A stretch of 64,000 nucleotides of DNA from Corynebacterium rhinophilum (GCF_030227225.1 NZ_JASPHQ010000005.1:1-64000); one strand, 5' to 3'. Shown: positions 21,829-31,348, counted from the first letter of the stretch. Numbers and translations are program-made. The notes: generated by a model from the letters alone, not told the origin.

Positions 21829-22653
21829 TTAGTGGTTTTGGAGTTCTCGGGTGATGATTTGGGTCATTCCGTCGTGTCCTACGTCTGTTGGGTGTAGTGG
21901 CATGACGGATGGGGCGGTTGGGGTTTGGACGAGTGTGGCCCATCGGTGGTTGGTGTCAGGCTGGCAGGGGTCGTGGGTCTTTGCTTGGTCGTGGAGGTTG
22001 ATGAAGTTGACTCCGAGGTCGTGTGCTGCGCGTCCGATTTCGCGGTTGAATTCGTCTTCTGCGATGGTGGCGCCCGGGATAGTTACTGGGAGCTGCAGCT
22101 GGTCGTGGTTGACTACGCAGAGGGTGTCGTTGACGGTCATTGGGACGTAGTTGACCATGGTGATGCGGGCGTTGGGTGCGGCTTTGCGGATTTTGTTGAA
22201 TTGGAAGTTTAGTAGTCCGCGGTAGGTGGAGGCTTTGGGAACGTCGGGGAGGGTGGCGTTGGCTAGGGCGTCGAAGTAGGTTCCTTGTTGGAGGCCGCCG
22301 TACATGAATACTACTTCTTTGGTGTCGTGGCCGATGTTGCCTTGTTTGATGGCGTCGTCGACGTGTTGGTTGATCCAGACGCTGGTTCCGTTGCAGGAGT
22401 AGTCGGCGAGGTTGTGGTCGAGGTTGTTGGCGGTTTGGTGTGCCCAGTTGTGTTTGTCGTTGAAGCAGGGGTGGAAGGGGCGCTTGTATGGGGAGGTTGC
22501 TGCTCGTTCGCCTGGTGCGCCGCCGTTGGCGGTGAAGGAGTCGCCGAAGGTGACCATTTCTTTGCCTTGGTCTGCGTTGGCGGTTTGGGCCATGGTGAGG
22601 CTTGTGGTGAGGGCGATGAGTCCGGCGGTGATTTTGGTCTTTATGTTTTTCAT
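21829..22653 (-). CDS. Secreted SGNH/GDSL hydrolase in the lysis module
   Basis: The start at MKNIKTKITAGLIALTTSLT gives 274 aa with a Sec signal peptide cleaved near ANA (residue 27). Block I is TFGDSFTANGG, with nucleophile S39. Block V reads PLHPTDVGHDGM, with the catalytic histidine in LHP. The residue three before that histidine is Met, not the usual Asp, although a D-V-G-H sits just after. Phages of mycolate bacteria often encode LysB esterases that free mycolic acids from arabinogalactan. This exported esterase-like protein next to the endolysin could serve that role. An alternative is a moron esterase acting on host surface lipids. Confidence 0.75.
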   Translation of the reverse strand: MKNIKTKITAGLIALTTSLTMAQTANADQGKEMVTFGDSFTANGGAPGERAATSPYKRPFHPCFNDKHNWAHQTANNLDHNLADYSCNGTSVWINQHVDDAIKQGNIGHDTKEVVFMYGGLQQGTYFDALANATLPDVPKASTYRGLLNFQFNKIRKAAPNARITMVNYVPMTVNDTLCVVNHDQLQLPVTIPGATIAEDEFNREIGRAAHDLGVNFINLHDQAKTHDPCQPDTNHRWATLVQTPTAPSVMPLHPTDVGHDGMTQIITRELQNH

Positions 22654-22773
22654 ATCTTTCGCTTTGGGTAGGGGATGTTTAAGGGGTGCACTTTTGCGCA
22701 TGCTGTGGTTATCTTAGTGGTTTCTTGGTGAGAGTCCAGTCTGTGGGTTTGTTGGGGCGTGGGTTGTGGGGGT

Positions 22774-23052
22774 TTAGGTGAGTCCGGGGTGTGGTTGTTG
22801 TGGGAGGTGGAGGAGTTTTTTCTTTTTGGTTTTGCCGGTGCGGGTTTCTTGGGTGGTTTTGTTTCGGTGGCATTCGTGGCATAGGACGCGGAGGTTTTGT
22901 GGGTTGTGGGTGCCGCCTTGGCTTATTGGGGTGATGTGGTCTACTTCGTGTCCTGGTTTGCCGCATTGTTGGCAGGTGTGGTTGTCGCGGGTGCGGATTT
23001 GTTGGCGTAGGTGGTGTGGGGTTCCTGGGTGGTGTGGGTTTTTGTTGCTCAT
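22774..23052 (-). CDS. HNH endonuclease
   Basis: This 92-aa protein has a compact HNH domain: CQQCGKPGHEVDHITPISQG (first Cys pair and His), then NLRVLCHECHRNKT (second Cys pair). A basic tail follows. In many siphoviruses an HNH protein near the terminase is required for packaging; here it is at the other end of the late operon, among lysis genes, so it may act at cos cleavage or be a homing-type nuclease. The gap 22654-22773 contains a GTGCAC-type site (22684-22691). Confidence 0.88.
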   Translation of the reverse strand: MSNKNPHHPGTPHHLRQQIRTRDNHTCQQCGKPGHEVDHITPISQGGTHNPQNLRVLCHECHRNKTTQETRTGKTKKKKLLHLPQQPHPGLT

Positions 23053-23058
23053 GGTGGT

Positions 23059-23406
23059 TTAGAGGTCGGGTTTGATTGCGGTTGGTGCTGGGTGTTGGGG
23101 GATGTCGTTGGGGTGTGCTTGGCGCCATTCGGTGATGTGGTTGATGGCGGTGTTGTATTTGTGGTTGAGGGTGTGGACTTGGTCGCGGAGGGTGTCGACT
23201 TGGTTTTGGAGGTTGTTGACTCGGTCGGTGAGTTGGTGGGTTTCTTGTTGGATGGTGTCGACGAATGCTTTCCATTCGGGGTAGCGGGTTTGTTCTTGGG
23301 TTTGTTTTTCTTTTGAGTGGGCGTTGATGGTGGCGGTTATCCAGGAGGCTATGCCGGTGATGGCGCTGGTGGTGCCTGTGGCGATGATGGTTGTTAGTGG
23401 TGTCAT
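23059..23406 (-). CDS. Membrane-anchored coiled-coil protein (lysis accessory candidate)
   Basis: This 115-aa protein starts after AAAGGAGG. One N-terminal hydrophobic segment (TTIIATGTTSAITGIASWIT) is followed by a coiled coil (LTDRVNNLQNQVDTLRDQVH) and a Pro-rich tail. A single anchor plus coiled coil next to a holin candidate resembles proteins found beside holins in actinobacteriophages, which may control lysis timing. No family recognised. Confidence 0.6.
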   Translation of the reverse strand: MTPLTTIIATGTTSAITGIASWITATINAHSKEKQTQEQTRYPEWKAFVDTIQQETHQLTDRVNNLQNQVDTLRDQVHTLNHKYNTAINHITEWRQAHPNDIPQHPAPTAIKPDL

Positions 23407-23434
23407 GGTGTGCCTCCTTTGGTGTGTTGTTGGG

Positions 23435-23842
23435 TTATTGGGGTGGTTGTTGTGGGTTGGGTGCTGGGTGTCCTGGTGTTGCTCCTTGTGGGGTGTTGGG
23501 TGTGGAGTGTTGTGGCGCTGGGGTTGGTGGTGTGTCTTGTGCTGCTGGTGGGGTGTCCTGTGGGTTGTCTTGTGGTGGTTGGGTTGGGGTGGGGCGGTAG
23601 TCGGAGTGTTCGCCGGTGGTGATGGCGGCCAGGGCGCTGGCGAGGGTGGCGGTGATGCTGCTGGTGTTTTGTAGCCAGGTATCGACTTGGTCGGGGCTGG
23701 CGATGCCGAATGCGGTGACGGTCAGGGCGATGATGCCGGTGATGGTGTAGATGGTTTGGCGGATGTACCAGGGGGAGTGGGTGATGCCGCGGTCGAGTTG
23801 GAATTGTTGTGGGTGGATGATGTTTTGTGCGTGCTTAGGCAT
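23435..23842 (-). CDS. Putative holin
   Basis: This 135-aa protein begins after AAAGGAG. It has two hydrophobic helices (about 27-50 TIYTITGIIALTVTAFGIAS and 62-78 SITATLASALAAITTG) joined by a short turn, and a long Pro/Gln-rich hydrophilic tail. Size, topology and position directly after the endolysin gene fit a class II holin of the r1t-like type in actinobacteriophages. Holins form membrane lesions that release or activate the endolysin. Confidence 0.7.
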   Translation of the reverse strand: MPKHAQNIIHPQQFQLDRGITHSPWYIRQTIYTITGIIALTVTAFGIASPDQVDTWLQNTSSITATLASALAAITTGEHSDYRPTPTQPPQDNPQDTPPAAQDTPPTPAPQHSTPNTPQGATPGHPAPNPQQPPQ

Positions 23843-23878
23843 GATTGTTTCTCCTTTCTGGTGCGTGTGTGCTGGGGT

Positions 23879-24544
23879 TTAGTGGCCGAGTAGGCGTTTG
23901 AGGTCGTCGTGGGTGCCGCGGTAGGCGTTGATGTCTACGACGCCGGGGTAGGCGGCTGCGTGTCCGTTGGAGCCGTATTGGAGGATGTCGGGGGTGTGGT
24001 CGCCGAGTGGGTAGTTCCAGCGTGGGCTGTTGTCGCCTGGGTAGAGTTGTGCGGCGGTACCGTGACCGTTTTGAGCTCCGTAGTTGGAGACCCAGAGGGC
24101 GCCGAGGCCGTCCATGGAGGGTTCGCCGCCTATCATTTTTTCCCAGTACCAGGCGCCGGAGTAGATGCCGGGGACTGTGTAGCCGCGGCATTCGAGTTCG
24201 TGTTTTGCGGCCCAGACGTCGTTTCCGGAGAGGAGGGGATTGCGGTTGGCGTCGACTGATTCGACGTCTATCCAGATGGGGAGGTCTTTGCGGCCTTGTA
24301 GTTGTTGGTCGATGGTGTTGACTTGTTGGGCGATGGTGGTGCCTTCGGAGGGGGCGCGGAGGTACCAGTAGCCGCTGGTGATGAGTCCTGCGGTTTCTGC
24401 GTCTTTCAGGTGGGAGGAGAAGATGGGGTCTGTGTAGGTTCCGTCGCAGATGCGGATGATGGCGAAGTCGTAGCCTTCTTGTTGTGCGGTGTGTAGGTTG
24501 AGTCCGTTGTTGTGTTCGGATACGTCGAGTCCGTAGAGTGGCAT
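23879..24544 (-). CDS. lysA: GH25 lysozyme-type endolysin
   Basis: This 221-aa enzyme is a single GH25 (Chalaropsis-type muramidase) domain: YGLDVSEHNNGLN at the N terminus, FAIIRICDGTYTDPIF, LPIWIDVESVDANRNPLLSG with the catalytic acid pair, and a WVSNYG...ILQYGS...DINAYRG end. It cleaves the MurNAc-GlcNAc bond of peptidoglycan. There is no separate binding domain and no signal peptide, so it depends on the holin. AAGGGGGAAAAA precedes the ATG. Confidence 0.93.
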   Translation of the reverse strand: MPLYGLDVSEHNNGLNLHTAQQEGYDFAIIRICDGTYTDPIFSSHLKDAETAGLITSGYWYLRAPSEGTTIAQQVNTIDQQLQGRKDLPIWIDVESVDANRNPLLSGNDVWAAKHELECRGYTVPGIYSGAWYWEKMIGGEPSMDGLGALWVSNYGAQNGHGTAAQLYPGDNSPRWNYPLGDHTPDILQYGSNGHAAAYPGVVDINAYRGTHDDLKRLLGH

Positions 24545-24559
24545 GATTATTTTTCCCCC

Positions 24560-24733
24560 TTATTTGTTGAGCCAGCTGTGTAGGGCTGGTGTGAGCGCTT
24601 CGATTGCGTTTCGGCCGGTGGTGTAGTCGTCTGGGCCGAAGAAGAGTGCGTGTAGTTGGTTGGTGGCGTTGAGTATGGGTTGGTTGACGACCCATGCGCC
24701 TGGTGGAGTGTCGCGGTTTAGGCATACTCCCAT
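24560..24733 (-). CDS. Small tail/lysis-junction protein, 57 aa
   Basis: The ATG at 24733 follows GGGGGG at the spacing used by the virion genes. The product (MGVCLNRDTPPGAWVVNQPI, then GRNAIEALTPALHSWLN) is soluble. It lies between the endolysin and tail genes and is probably a virion or assembly protein. Confidence 0.55.
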   Translation of the reverse strand: MGVCLNRDTPPGAWVVNQPILNATNQLHALFFGPDDYTTGRNAIEALTPALHSWLNK

Positions 24734-24781
24734 GTTTTATCCCCCCGTTGTGTGTGGAACTGGTGTTCCTCGGTGGTGATT

Positions 24782-26380
24782 TTACCCTATGAGGGTTTTG
24801 AGTCTTTTCGTTGTGGCGGAGATGTGTTTTTGGTTTTCGTTGAGTTGTTGGAGGGCGGATTGGCGGGGTTGTGCTTCACCGACAGCGAGCTCAGTTTTGG
24901 GTGGTGTGCCGGGGGTGTGGCTGATGGTGGCTTCATCAATCCAGGTGGATAGGTTCATGTTTCGCCATTGGATGCCGATTTGGTCGCCGACGTTTATTTC
25001 GTAGCCGAGTTGGTAGGGGCAGGTGTCGGTGAGTTTGAATGAGGCTGAGAGATTGCCTTTGCCTTTGGCGAGTGCTTCGTAGGCTTGTTGTTGGCCTTCG
25101 ATGGTGAAGCCTTCTCCGGAGGCGACGAGTTCGCGGCGGCGGTAGGGGCCGAGGTGTCGTGCTCTGCGGGTGGCTTGGTGGTGGGTGAAGGCGAGTAGTT
25201 TGTCTTCGGTGAGTTTGCCGGTGGCTTTTTCGAGTTTGCTTTGTAGGTCGTCGAGTTGTTTGTCGTTACCGGGCCAGGCGTTTTTGGCGCCGGCGATGGC
25301 ACCACCGACGAAAGTGGCGGTAGCGCGTTTGAGTAGTTGGTTGATGGCGTTGGGGGATTTCCCGCCGACGGTGACGTCTGCGTATTTGGAGCGGGTGATG
25401 GTGACGTCGCTGGTGGCGTAGTCGATGTGGGTGGGGCGGAGCATAATCCAGGGTTTGTAGCCGTCTGGGTTGGTGCGGTCGCCAAGTCCGACGGTGGAGA
25501 CGTTGTCTTCGGGGTCCCAGCGGCGGCTGATGTTTTTGACGCCTTCGTGGACGTGTCCGGCGACGGAGGAGTCATTGGTGAGGGGGACGATGTCGATGAT
25601 GAAGGTCGGTTTCCACAGTCGGGTGTGGGTGGGGAATGGTTGCTTGTCCCAGGGCATCCAGAGAGTAATGGTCAGACGGAGTCCGGCGGCGTCGAGGGTT
25701 TCCTTGGTCAGGTCGGCAAGCGAGTCGAATCGGGCAGCAAGTACAGTCCAGGGGGTCGTGGTGGATTTATGCAGTGGATTGACCATAATCGGCCAGTCGG
25801 CGTAATCACGCCAAGCAATAGGCGACCATGGGTCGGCATCGGGCAGTAAGTCGAATTGGTAGAGGCGGCGCAGGTTCATCAGAATGAAGGTCTTAATGAC
25901 TCGCAGGGAGTCGCCGGCGCGTACGTCCATGTATTTGGGTTGGATGGCTTTGAGGGTCAGTGGGTTGGATTCCATGACGAGGTAGTTGGCCAGGTCGTGG
26001 ATGGAGGTGCCGGTGATTTCGACGGTGGGGTCGTGTTTTTGTGCGTGGTCGATGATGGTGTCGACGAAGTAGGTGTAGCGGGTATGGCCGTATTCGACGA
26101 CGAGGAATTGCTGGATGTCGGTGAGTTTGCGCAGGGTGGAGTTGGGGTCGCCGTCGAAGGCTAGTGGTGGGATGAGGAGGTCGACGACGGGGTGGTTGGC
26201 GGGTACTTCGAGGGTGAAGGTGCCGGCGTCGTTGACTTTGTCGTTGGCTTTGAGGCTGGTGTAGCCGGTGATGATGGCTTGTGGGGTGAGGTATTTGTCA
26301 GTCAAATAGACGAATGGCGTGTGGTCGTCCTGATGCCGTTGCCCAAGTGCGGCCATTTGAATTGTTTGATGTTCCTGCAT
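24782..26380 (-). CDS. Tail protein, siphovirus Gp37-like
   Basis: This 532-aa protein resembles the ReqiPepy6 Gp37-like tail family of actinophages: LRKLTDIQQFLVVEYGHTRY, VDTIIDHAQKHDPTVEITGT, SIHDLANYLVMESNPLTLK, and later QLGYEINVGDQIGIQWRNMN. It is likely a baseplate or tail-tip component related to tail-associated lysins and side-plates. AGGAGG lies 11 nt before the ATG, which overlaps the previous gene by 83 bp, so a slightly later start is possible. Confidence 0.8.
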   Translation of the reverse strand: MQEHQTIQMAALGQRHQDDHTPFVYLTDKYLTPQAIITGYTSLKANDKVNDAGTFTLEVPANHPVVDLLIPPLAFDGDPNSTLRKLTDIQQFLVVEYGHTRYTYFVDTIIDHAQKHDPTVEITGTSIHDLANYLVMESNPLTLKAIQPKYMDVRAGDSLRVIKTFILMNLRRLYQFDLLPDADPWSPIAWRDYADWPIMVNPLHKSTTTPWTVLAARFDSLADLTKETLDAAGLRLTITLWMPWDKQPFPTHTRLWKPTFIIDIVPLTNDSSVAGHVHEGVKNISRRWDPEDNVSTVGLGDRTNPDGYKPWIMLRPTHIDYATSDVTITRSKYADVTVGGKSPNAINQLLKRATATFVGGAIAGAKNAWPGNDKQLDDLQSKLEKATGKLTEDKLLAFTHHQATRRARHLGPYRRRELVASGEGFTIEGQQQAYEALAKGKGNLSASFKLTDTCPYQLGYEINVGDQIGIQWRNMNLSTWIDEATISHTPGTPPKTELAVGEAQPRQSALQQLNENQKHISATTKRLKTLIG

Positions 26381-27170
26381 TGCTGATTATTCCTCCTGTT
26401 TGTGCCCATGGTTGTAGGTATTCGTTGCGCCAGTGGATGTGGCATTTGTGGCAGTCGATAGCGGTGGCGTCGCCGGGCATGATGGGGCGTGTCCAGGCGA
26501 TGCCGCGGAGTGTGGCCCAGGCGTTGTGGTTGGGGTAGCCGTGTGTGTCGGTGATGAGTCCGCCGGTGTCGGGGTTGGTGTGGTAGATGAGGCCGGTGGC
26601 GCCGAGTGCTGGTGGGAGGATGATGGGGCCGTTTTTGTCTTCGGTGACGCGGGCGGTGAGTCCGCGCCAGTGGATGGTGGGCCAGAGTGGGAGTTGTCCG
26701 GTGTTTTCGATGGTGGTGATGCCGGTGGAGGTGTGTTCTGGGCCGTAGTATCGGCCGTCTTGGGCGGTGAGGTGTATTTCGAGGGTGGTGGTGTCTTTGG
26801 GGGCGGTTTCTTCGGGAAGTCCGATGGGGGACTCGAGGTGGACGAAGAGTTGGAGTTTGGGTTGTCGGGGTTGGTGGAAGGTGAGTATGGCGGGTTTGTA
26901 GAAGTCGAGTCCGTCGAGGAAGCGGCGGATAGTGGTTTCAGTGGTCAGTTCGGTGGTGTGGGTGATGCTGACTGTTAGCGCTGGGGTGATGGGCTCTGGG
27001 GCGGTGGTGTCGTAGGTGTGGGTGGGGAAGTGCTGGGTGGTTGGTACAGGGTGGTCGGATAGTTTCCCGTCGGTGCCGGAGATTTTGTGCAGGGTGACGC
27101 CTTCGTCGCCTTCCTGGGCGCCGGCGAGGTGCCAGGTGTGGCCTTTGTAGTCGGTGAGTTGAATATCCAT
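26298..27170 (-). CDS. Distal tail-type minor tail protein
   Basis: This 290-aa protein follows the tape measure gene, in the place where Dit proteins are encoded. The sequence fits the family: MDIQLTDYKGHTWHLAGAQE, TIRRFLDGLDFYKPAILTFH, LHLTAQ-like EIHLTAQDGRYYGPEHTSTG, and GNAPTYP-like QLPLWPTIHWRG. Dit hexamers form the hub between tube and tail tip. GGAGGGGC precedes the ATG. Confidence 0.78.
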   Translation of the reverse strand: MDIQLTDYKGHTWHLAGAQEGDEGVTLHKISGTDGKLSDHPVPTTQHFPTHTYDTTAPEPITPALTVSITHTTELTTETTIRRFLDGLDFYKPAILTFHQPRQPKLQLFVHLESPIGLPEETAPKDTTTLEIHLTAQDGRYYGPEHTSTGITTIENTGQLPLWPTIHWRGLTARVTEDKNGPIILPPALGATGLIYHTNPDTGGLITDTHGYPNHNAWATLRGIAWTRPIMPGDATAIDCHKCHIHWRNEYLQPWAQTGGIISNAGTSNNSNGRTWATASGRPHAIRLFD

Positions 27171-27186
27171 GGTGATGCCCCTCCTG

Positions 27187-30100
27187 CTATACGACCATTG
27201 GGGTGGTGAACGTGTTGATTTTTACGCCTCGTTCGAGTGCTTCGATGCGGCGTTGGTAGTCGTCGAGGGCTTGGTTGACGCCGCGGCGGACATCATCGGA
27301 GGAGACTTCCATGTTGTCGCCGTTCATGTTGAGGTGAACCTCGACGGGTGGCAGCGCGGTTTTGCCGGGGTCGTCGGAGGTGCCGGCGACAGCGACTTTG
27401 ACGCGGCCTTGATTGTCGAGGATGTCGGGGGAGTTGGTGCCGTCGATTCCCCAGGGGGAGCCTAGGTCGTCGGTGATGTCAGCGAGGACGTCGCCGAGGA
27501 ATTGTGAGCCCCATTCGATGGGGGCGCCTACTCGTTCTTCTTGACCGTTGAGCCATGCTTCTACGCCTTCTGCGAAAGACTTGGCGGTGGAATCGAGGTG
27601 CTGGGCTGCGTAGGTGATGCCTTCAGCGAAATTAGTCATCTGTTGGGAGTTGAGTACCCATTCTGATTGGCCGGACGTGTTAACTGCAACAGAGTTATTT
27701 GGCAGCACACCGCCAGTGTCGCGCAGGAATGCAGGTAGTACACCGCCGTTTTTGTAGCCTCCGGCACGGTCGTAGGCCGCGGAGAGGGAACCGTAGCGGG
27801 ACATGGCGTAGTTCATGGAGGAGCGAATGTTGGCCTCCGGGTCCCAGATGTCATCAAATCCGGGGTCTTTGTAGGCCTGGAATGTGGGGTCGATGGTTTG
27901 CATGAGGCCTTTGGATGGGGTGCCGGCGACGGCGTTGGAGTCCCAGTCGTTGATGGCGTGGGGGTTGCCGCCGGATTCTTGTTGCATGCGGCGTAGGACG
28001 GTGTCGGTCAGTGAGGTGGGTTGGCCTTTTTCTTTCAACAGGCGGGTGACGAGGCCGCGGTATTTGTTGACGTCGCCGCCGACGCTTAGGTGTTCTTTGA
28101 CTTTCTTGGCTACGGCGGTGACTTTGTCTTTGAGCCAATTCCATGCGGTGGTAGCGCCTTTAGTGAGGTAGGCGGGGGCCACGGATTTGGCTAGGTCGGT
28201 GCCGCTGCTGATGCCGAGGTTTTCTTTGACGGCGTTGATTTTGTCATCGAAGAGTTTCTTTGCTGCGTTGGCGAAGTCACCACCGAGTTCGATGGCTTTG
28301 TTGATGACGTCGTCGGTGACGTTCCAGGCTTTGCCTGCGGTGGATTTGATGGCGCCGAGGACACCGCCGTCGGCGAAGGAGCCGGAAAGTCCGGTGCCTT
28401 TTCCTGCTCGTGCTGTAGCGTTCATACGTGCAACGGCGGCGGGTCCGCCGACTGCTCTGGTCCATTCTGGGCGCATGATGGCTTCACCGCCGGAGAGGTT
28501 GAGGGTGCCGCCGGTGGGTGAGAAGAAGGTGTGTATGTCGCGGCCTGGGGTGTAACCGGGCATGACACCGCCGGTGGCGAAGCTGACCTGAGGTAGCTCG
28601 TTAACGCCGGTTACCTTGGATACAGCGTTCCACGCGGGGCGGATAGCGCCGTTATAAGCAATGTTGGCGATTTTCCCGGCGATGGATTTGATGGTCTCCC
28701 AGACACTGTTCCATGCGGACTTGATTCCATCAGCGGCTTTTTCAAACCACTGCTTTACTTGGTCAACGCCTTGCTTCATGCGGTCGAAAGCAGGGCGAAC
28801 GTGAGCATCAACAATATTTTTGATGAAATCTGACATGTGCTGCCAGGCGGGGAGGAGGACGTTGTCGATGATGGCCTTGATGCCGTCGACGACCATGTTC
28901 CAGACATTTTTTATCCCGTTGAATACAGGCTGAATGGCGTTGTTCCAGATGGCGGACAAGAATTGGCTCATTGTGTCCCACGCTGGGATAAGTACCGTAT
29001 CGATGAGGGCTTTGATGCTATTTACAACAGCTTCCCAGAGCTGCTTTATCAGGTTCAAGATTGGCTGGATAGCTGCCTCCCACAAAGTCTGTAGAGCTAG
29101 CGCTACGGCGTCCCATGCGGGCTTGAGCACGTTTTCCCACAGGGCCTGGATACCGGTGACGAGTAGTTCCCAGCCTGCTTTGATGGCCTCGAATCCCAGC
29201 ATCACGATGGACTTAACCAGCATGAATTGCATCATGATAGGTGTTAGAAGCGCCGTGATGATGTAGGGCGCAACCTGCTGGATTACGCCCCAGGCTTTCG
29301 CAAACCACTCACCAATAGTGGAGAAAATAGGCTGAAGCCAATCCCAAAACGCGCGGAAAGCATCACCAATCTTCGACAAGATTTGATGCCCCGTCTCAGT
29401 TTTCGTCAAAAAGAGCGTAATGCCTGCAACGACAGCAGCAATAGCCGTGACAATAAGGCCGATTGGGTTCGTCTCAAAAATAGCCGCCAACAGTGCAGGC
29501 AAAGTACGCAGCCCAGTAAAGATGATGCGCCCGACCTTCATGATTCCGCCCAAAGCCTTACGGAACCCCATAAAACCCTTAATTGCAGGGCCCAACTTCG
29601 GCCCAAACGACGCGATAATGTCACCGCCCGTCTTAAACGCCTTAAACCCGCGAGTAATCGGAGCAATAACCTTAGCCCACGTCATAAACCCACCAGCAGC
29701 CGCAGCAGCCAAACCCGGATGCTTCGCCATCTGGTCAGTAAGCATCTCAACAGCCGGGACAACCACGGTGGAAATCAGCGGGGCAAGAGCATTGAGAAGG
29801 TCGACAATGGCAGGCAAACTACCCACAGCGATAGACCCCATGGCGGTGACAATCGAAGGCAGAATAGGAGCAATAGCGCTGAGAAGCTGCCCCAGTGAGC
29901 TGCCAAGCTGCTCAACTGCAGGACATGCTTGAACTGCTACATCCCCCATGGAAGAAAACGAATTCATCACCGAATCAAAATCAATGTTCGCAATAGCATC
30001 GAACATTTTCGGGATGACCTCATCAGCCAAATGGTCAAAAACCGGGGCAACCTTATCCGAGAGTTGCCCAGCAAAATCACCAATCTGAGGAGTGATTCTC

Positions 30101-30924
30101 TCGAACCCATCCGACAACGCATTGAAGACGGGAATCATGCCATCGTAGAAGGGCTGGATGAATGCTGCAGTCACGTGCGACGCGAACGCCGCCATAGTAT
30201 CGAAGGAACCTTTAAACGTTTCACGTTGCTTCTGGGCGGCGCCGTCGAACATGTCGTTCATGGCATTGGAAAAGTCCTCGAAAGAGACCTTGCCCGAGCT
30301 AATCATGTCGGTGACTTCTTCTTTAGTCACGCCCATCTGGTCGGCAAGCTTTTGTTGCAGACCAATTCCTCGGTCTATCAACTGAGCCATAACCTCACCA
30401 TCAACGTGACCACGGGCAGCAACCTTCGACCAGATTGAGCCCATCTCACCCATGGAAACGCCCGAGTGAGCAGCAGAGTCGGCAACACGGCTTAGCGTGT
30501 CCTGAAGGTCCTGCCCCGGCTTAATACCAGAGCTGAGCATAACGGAGGCAACCTGGGCAGTATCGCCCATAAGGAAGGACGTTCCCTCAATGGACTTGTT
30601 GACATTGCCCATAATCTGGTCGATGTCTTTGCCTTTATAGCCCAAGCCCTCGAGGGCCTTTTCAGCCTTATCAGTCGAAGCAAGACGGTTAAAACCATCG
30701 CTGAACGCCTTGCCTGCGCTCACACCAGCGGCAGCGGTAGTAGCGACGGCGCCAGCCTTCATCGTCTTTTTCAGCCCGCCGGTGATTTTATTACCCAGCT
30801 TCTCACCCCACGAGCCAGACGGGCTGACGACCGCCTTATCAATCTGCTTGCGTACCTGGGAGAAGTCCCCCATTTTCGGCACGATACTGACCCAGCCGGT
30901 ACCAACATCGAAGTTTGCACCCAT
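27187..30924 (-). CDS. Tape measure protein with lytic transglycosylase domain
   Basis: This 1245-aa protein sets tail length. Residues about 1-350 are the conserved N-terminal tape-measure region (SLMGDTAQVASVMLSSGIKP, DRGIGLQQKLADQMGVTKEE, SFEDFSNAMNDMFDG). The middle (380-780) has hydrophobic helices and a run of W-D-repeat helices (AIQPILNLIKQLWEAVVNSI). Near 955-1050 an SLT domain (RMQQESGGNPHAINDWDSNA, GLMQTIDPTFQAY) probably cleaves peptidoglycan during DNA injection. GGGGG lies 7 nt before the ATG. Third-position base preference changes within the gene around 28.6-29.3 kb, indicating a recombinant origin. Confidence 0.95.
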   Translation of the reverse strand: MGANFDVGTGWVSIVPKMGDFSQVRKQIDKAVVSPSGSWGEKLGNKITGGLKKTMKAGAVATTAAAGVSAGKAFSDGFNRLASTDKAEKALEGLGYKGKDIDQIMGNVNKSIEGTSFLMGDTAQVASVMLSSGIKPGQDLQDTLSRVADSAAHSGVSMGEMGSIWSKVAARGHVDGEVMAQLIDRGIGLQQKLADQMGVTKEEVTDMISSGKVSFEDFSNAMNDMFDGAAQKQRETFKGSFDTMAAFASHVTAAFIQPFYDGMIPVFNALSDGFERITPQIGDFAGQLSDKVAPVFDHLADEVIPKMFDAIANIDFDSVMNSFSSMGDVAVQACPAVEQLGSSLGQLLSAIAPILPSIVTAMGSIAVGSLPAIVDLLNALAPLISTVVVPAVEMLTDQMAKHPGLAAAAAGGFMTWAKVIAPITRGFKAFKTGGDIIASFGPKLGPAIKGFMGFRKALGGIMKVGRIIFTGLRTLPALLAAIFETNPIGLIVTAIAAVVAGITLFLTKTETGHQILSKIGDAFRAFWDWLQPIFSTIGEWFAKAWGVIQQVAPYIITALLTPIMMQFMLVKSIVMLGFEAIKAGWELLVTGIQALWENVLKPAWDAVALALQTLWEAAIQPILNLIKQLWEAVVNSIKALIDTVLIPAWDTMSQFLSAIWNNAIQPVFNGIKNVWNMVVDGIKAIIDNVLLPAWQHMSDFIKNIVDAHVRPAFDRMKQGVDQVKQWFEKAADGIKSAWNSVWETIKSIAGKIANIAYNGAIRPAWNAVSKVTGVNELPQVSFATGGVMPGYTPGRDIHTFFSPTGGTLNLSGGEAIMRPEWTRAVGGPAAVARMNATARAGKGTGLSGSFADGGVLGAIKSTAGKAWNVTDDVINKAIELGGDFANAAKKLFDDKINAVKENLGISSGTDLAKSVAPAYLTKGATTAWNWLKDKVTAVAKKVKEHLSVGGDVNKYRGLVTRLLKEKGQPTSLTDTVLRRMQQESGGNPHAINDWDSNAVAGTPSKGLMQTIDPTFQAYKDPGFDDIWDPEANIRSSMNYAMSRYGSLSAAYDRAGGYKNGGVLPAFLRDTGGVLPNNSVAVNTSGQSEWVLNSQQMTNFAEGITYAAQHLDSTAKSFAEGVEAWLNGQEERVGAPIEWGSQFLGDVLADITDDLGSPWGIDGTNSPDILDNQGRVKVAVAGTSDDPGKTALPPVEVHLNMNGDNMEVSSDDVRRGVNQALDDYQRRIEALERGVKINTFTTPMVV

Positions 30925-30927
30925 GAA

Positions 30928-31348
30928 TTAACCCCCGTCAACGCCAGGCCAATCATCGCCCAGCCATTTATCCATTTCTTGCTTGGTAAGTCCCTCTGCC
31001 TGAATTCCAGCAGTTTCGGTTTTCTTGTCGTCGACTCCGGGGCGGGGAATAGGCTTAGGCTTTTGCCCCTTACCTCCCCAAGCACTCATCGCCTGCTGGT
31101 CAGCAATATGCGCCAGGAGTTGATTGGTAAGGTTCCACTCCCAATCTTTTTTAAGCGAATTGCGCACCAGTGCCGACTCTGGGCCAGCGGTGGCAATCAA
31201 AGCGATGGCATCATTCCACGTGACACGGTCTGTGCCGTCGTTTATCCACCTCCACCTGATGCCGGCTTCGATGAGTTCCCTTTCGACTGCCATAGCGAAT
31301 CGGGTGTCGGAGTCTACGGAGTCGATGAGGGAGACGATTTCACTGAGG
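30928..31348 (-). CDS. Tail assembly chaperone, frameshift extension (GT-type)
   Basis: This frame has no own ribosome-binding site and is open upstream to the end of the first chaperone frame. It encodes ASLSEIVSLIDSVDSDTRFA MAVERELIEA and onward, ending KQEMDKWLGDDWPGVDGG, 3 nt before the tape measure ATG. In siphoviruses the G and GT proteins come from one start by ribosomal slippage and bind the tape measure protein. Here the junction needs a +1 (or -2) shift at GAC-AAA-AGC-TAG. An internal ATG at 31293 is possible but lacks a good ribosome-binding site. Confidence 0.8.

Noticed and set aside
23835..24725. Leftward 296-codon frame over the endolysin
   Set aside because: Arg/His/Pro-rich shadow of the GH25 gene, which has clear catalytic motifs.
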